Below the pieces are notes generated by a model, which searched no databases, was not told the origin of the DNA, and saw only the letters and a program-made list of their open reading frames with translations. A stretch of 64,000 nucleotides of DNA from Methylobacillus gramineus (GTDB lineage: Bacteria > Pseudomonadota > Gammaproteobacteria > Burkholderiales > Methylophilaceae), in assembly GCF_020532675.1 (NCBI RefSeq), contig NZ_JAJAVE010000002.1, forward strand, positions 168,639 to 232,638. The letters run 5' to 3'. Below, piece after piece: positions 63,283-64,000 of the stretch (its first letter is position 1; each line of letters starts with the position of its first letter). The position numbers were made by a program, and so were the translations under genes.

Positions 63283-63358
63283 GCCGGATTAGCTCAGTTG
63301 GTAGAGCAGCGCACTTGTAATGCGAAGGTCGTCAGTTCGATTCCGACATCCGGCACCA
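63283..63358 (+). tRNA. tRNA-Thr (anticodon TGT)
   Basis: A 76-base cloverleaf. GCCGGAT (63283-63289) pairs with ATCCGGC (63348-63354); the anticodon loop is CTTGTAA with TGT, reading ACA and related Thr codons. CCA is encoded (63356-63358). First of four tRNA genes before tuf. Confidence 0.95.
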
Positions 63359-63420
63359 TTTTCTTCTGTAAATGCGTTTGACACTTCGTCAAAATATACG
63401 CATAATCCCGGGTTCTGTTT

Positions 63421-63505
63421 GGAGGGGTGGCCGAGTGGTTAAAGGCGACGGACTGTAAATCCGTTCTCTCAGAGTACGAAGGTTCGAATCCTTCCCCCTC
63501 CACCA
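63421..63505 (+). tRNA. tRNA-Tyr (anticodon GTA)
   Basis: A class II tRNA of 85 bases with a long variable arm. GGAGGGG (63421-63427) pairs with CCCCTCC (63495-63501); the anticodon loop ACTGTAAAT contains GTA. CCA is encoded. Confidence 0.95.
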
Positions 63506-63547
63506 GCATGAAATTTGGAGCCAGGGTTTAGATTTCTGGTTAGATGT

Positions 63548-63623
63548 GCGGGTGTAGCTCAGTTGGTAGAGCACTTGCCTTCCAAGCAAGATGTCGCGAG
63601 TTCGAATCTCGTCGCCCGCTCCA
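63548..63623 (+). tRNA. tRNA-Gly (anticodon TCC)
   Basis: A 76-base cloverleaf. GCGGGTG (63548-63554) pairs with CGCCCGC (63613-63619) with one T-G wobble. The loop CTTCCAA carries TCC, reading GGA/GGG. CCA is encoded (63621-63623). Confidence 0.95.
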
Positions 63624-63646
63624 TAGAATTCAGAATTTAAGAAAAC

Positions 63647-63721
<75 letters not shown>

Positions 63722-63780
63722 TTTGGTGCTTGGATATTACGCACTCATTAACTTGATAAAGTCGGTTAAAGGAAACGGAA

Positions 63781-64000
63781 ATGGCAAAAGGTAAATTTGA
63801 GCGGACGAAACCGCACGTAAACGTAGGGACGATTGGTCACGTTGACCATGGTAAGACCACGCTGACAGCTGCGATCACTACCGTGTTGACCAAGAAATTT
63901 GGTGGTGAAGCCAAGGACTACTCCCAGATCGATAACGCGCCGGAAGAAAAGGCCCGTGGTATTACTATTAATACCTCCCACGTTGAGTACGAAACTGCTG
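63781..64000 (+). CDS. tuf: Elongation factor Tu (5' part; gene runs off the window)
   Basis: EF-Tu brings aminoacyl-tRNA to the ribosome. ATG at 63781 follows AAAGGAAAC and opens [20 protein letters not shown], then the P-loop [10 protein letters not shown] (His at the typical place) and the switch I sequence [15 protein letters not shown]. About 73 codons are visible; the rest lies beyond 64000. It is 59 bp from tRNA-Thr(GGT) and is probably processed out of the same transcript as the tRNAs. Confidence 0.97.
   Translation, partial: MAKGKFERTKPHVNVGTIGHVDHGKTTLTAAITTVLTKKFGGEAKDYSQIDNAPEEKARGITINTSHVEYETA

Overview
The window looks like chromosomal DNA of a methylotrophic betaproteobacterium of the family Methylophilaceae, most like Methylobacillus flagellatus. 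That is an inference from three things: a 3-hexulose-6-phosphate synthase gene (ribulose monophosphate pathway), an azurin gene, and gene orders typical of Betaproteobacteria (mla-ibaG-murA-his-tat; tRNA-Thr/Tyr/Gly/Thr followed by tuf; lptFG divergent from pepA; engB/cytochrome c4/ccsBA). About 75 protein genes and four tRNA genes fill the window. No gap between genes exceeds about 260 bases. No insertion sequence, prophage, integrase, rRNA or CRISPR array was seen.

Layout. 1-4.4 kb: the end of an unknown gene, moaC, the periplasmic protease bepA, an isolated soxYZ pair and a zinc alcohol dehydrogenase. 4.4-11.7 kb: a zinc-ribbon protein with a Card1/DUF1887-like nuclease domain, hda divergent from purM, two tandem DUF3108 genes, rsmB and a dicarboxylate symporter. 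11.7-18.4 kb: azurin with possible regulatory palindromes, an OprP-type porin and an RND efflux pair. 18.4-24 kb: ampD, pilR, pilS, and a sigma factor/DUF3619/DUF3106 module. 24-38 kb: lptGF, pepA, holC, gcvH, a PBP7-type endopeptidase, topA, ttcA, a pteridine reductase, a MidA-like methyltransferase, trmB, engB. 37.4-44 kb: cytochrome c4, the system II cytochrome c maturation genes, an orphan membrane histidine kinase, and a pilin-like gene behind a near-consensus sigma-54 promoter. 44-50.8 kb: the Mla lipid-transport operon, an ABC-2 exporter, ibaG, grxD, murA. 50.8-58.3 kb: the histidine operon, interrupted between hisC and hisB by hps, which has its own leader and terminator. 58.3-64 kb: hinT, tatABC, a DegS-type protease, a NIF3-family gene, sspAB, four tRNAs and the start of tuf.

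How the parts fit together. The Mla genes, the two Lpt permeases, murA, ampD, bepA and the PBP7-like enzyme all serve the cell envelope. Cytochrome c4, CcsBA, azurin and tatABC serve periplasmic electron transfer and export; azurin-type blue copper proteins accept electrons from methylamine dehydrogenase in related methylotrophs, and Hps fixes the resulting formaldehyde. PilS-PilR probably act on the sigma-54 promoter of the pilin-like gene 20 kb away. The most noteworthy items are that sigma-54 promoter with its phased upstream repeats, the hps insertion into the his operon, the stand-alone Card1-like nuclease, the orphan soxYZ, and several unexplained palindromes placed exactly at gene starts.
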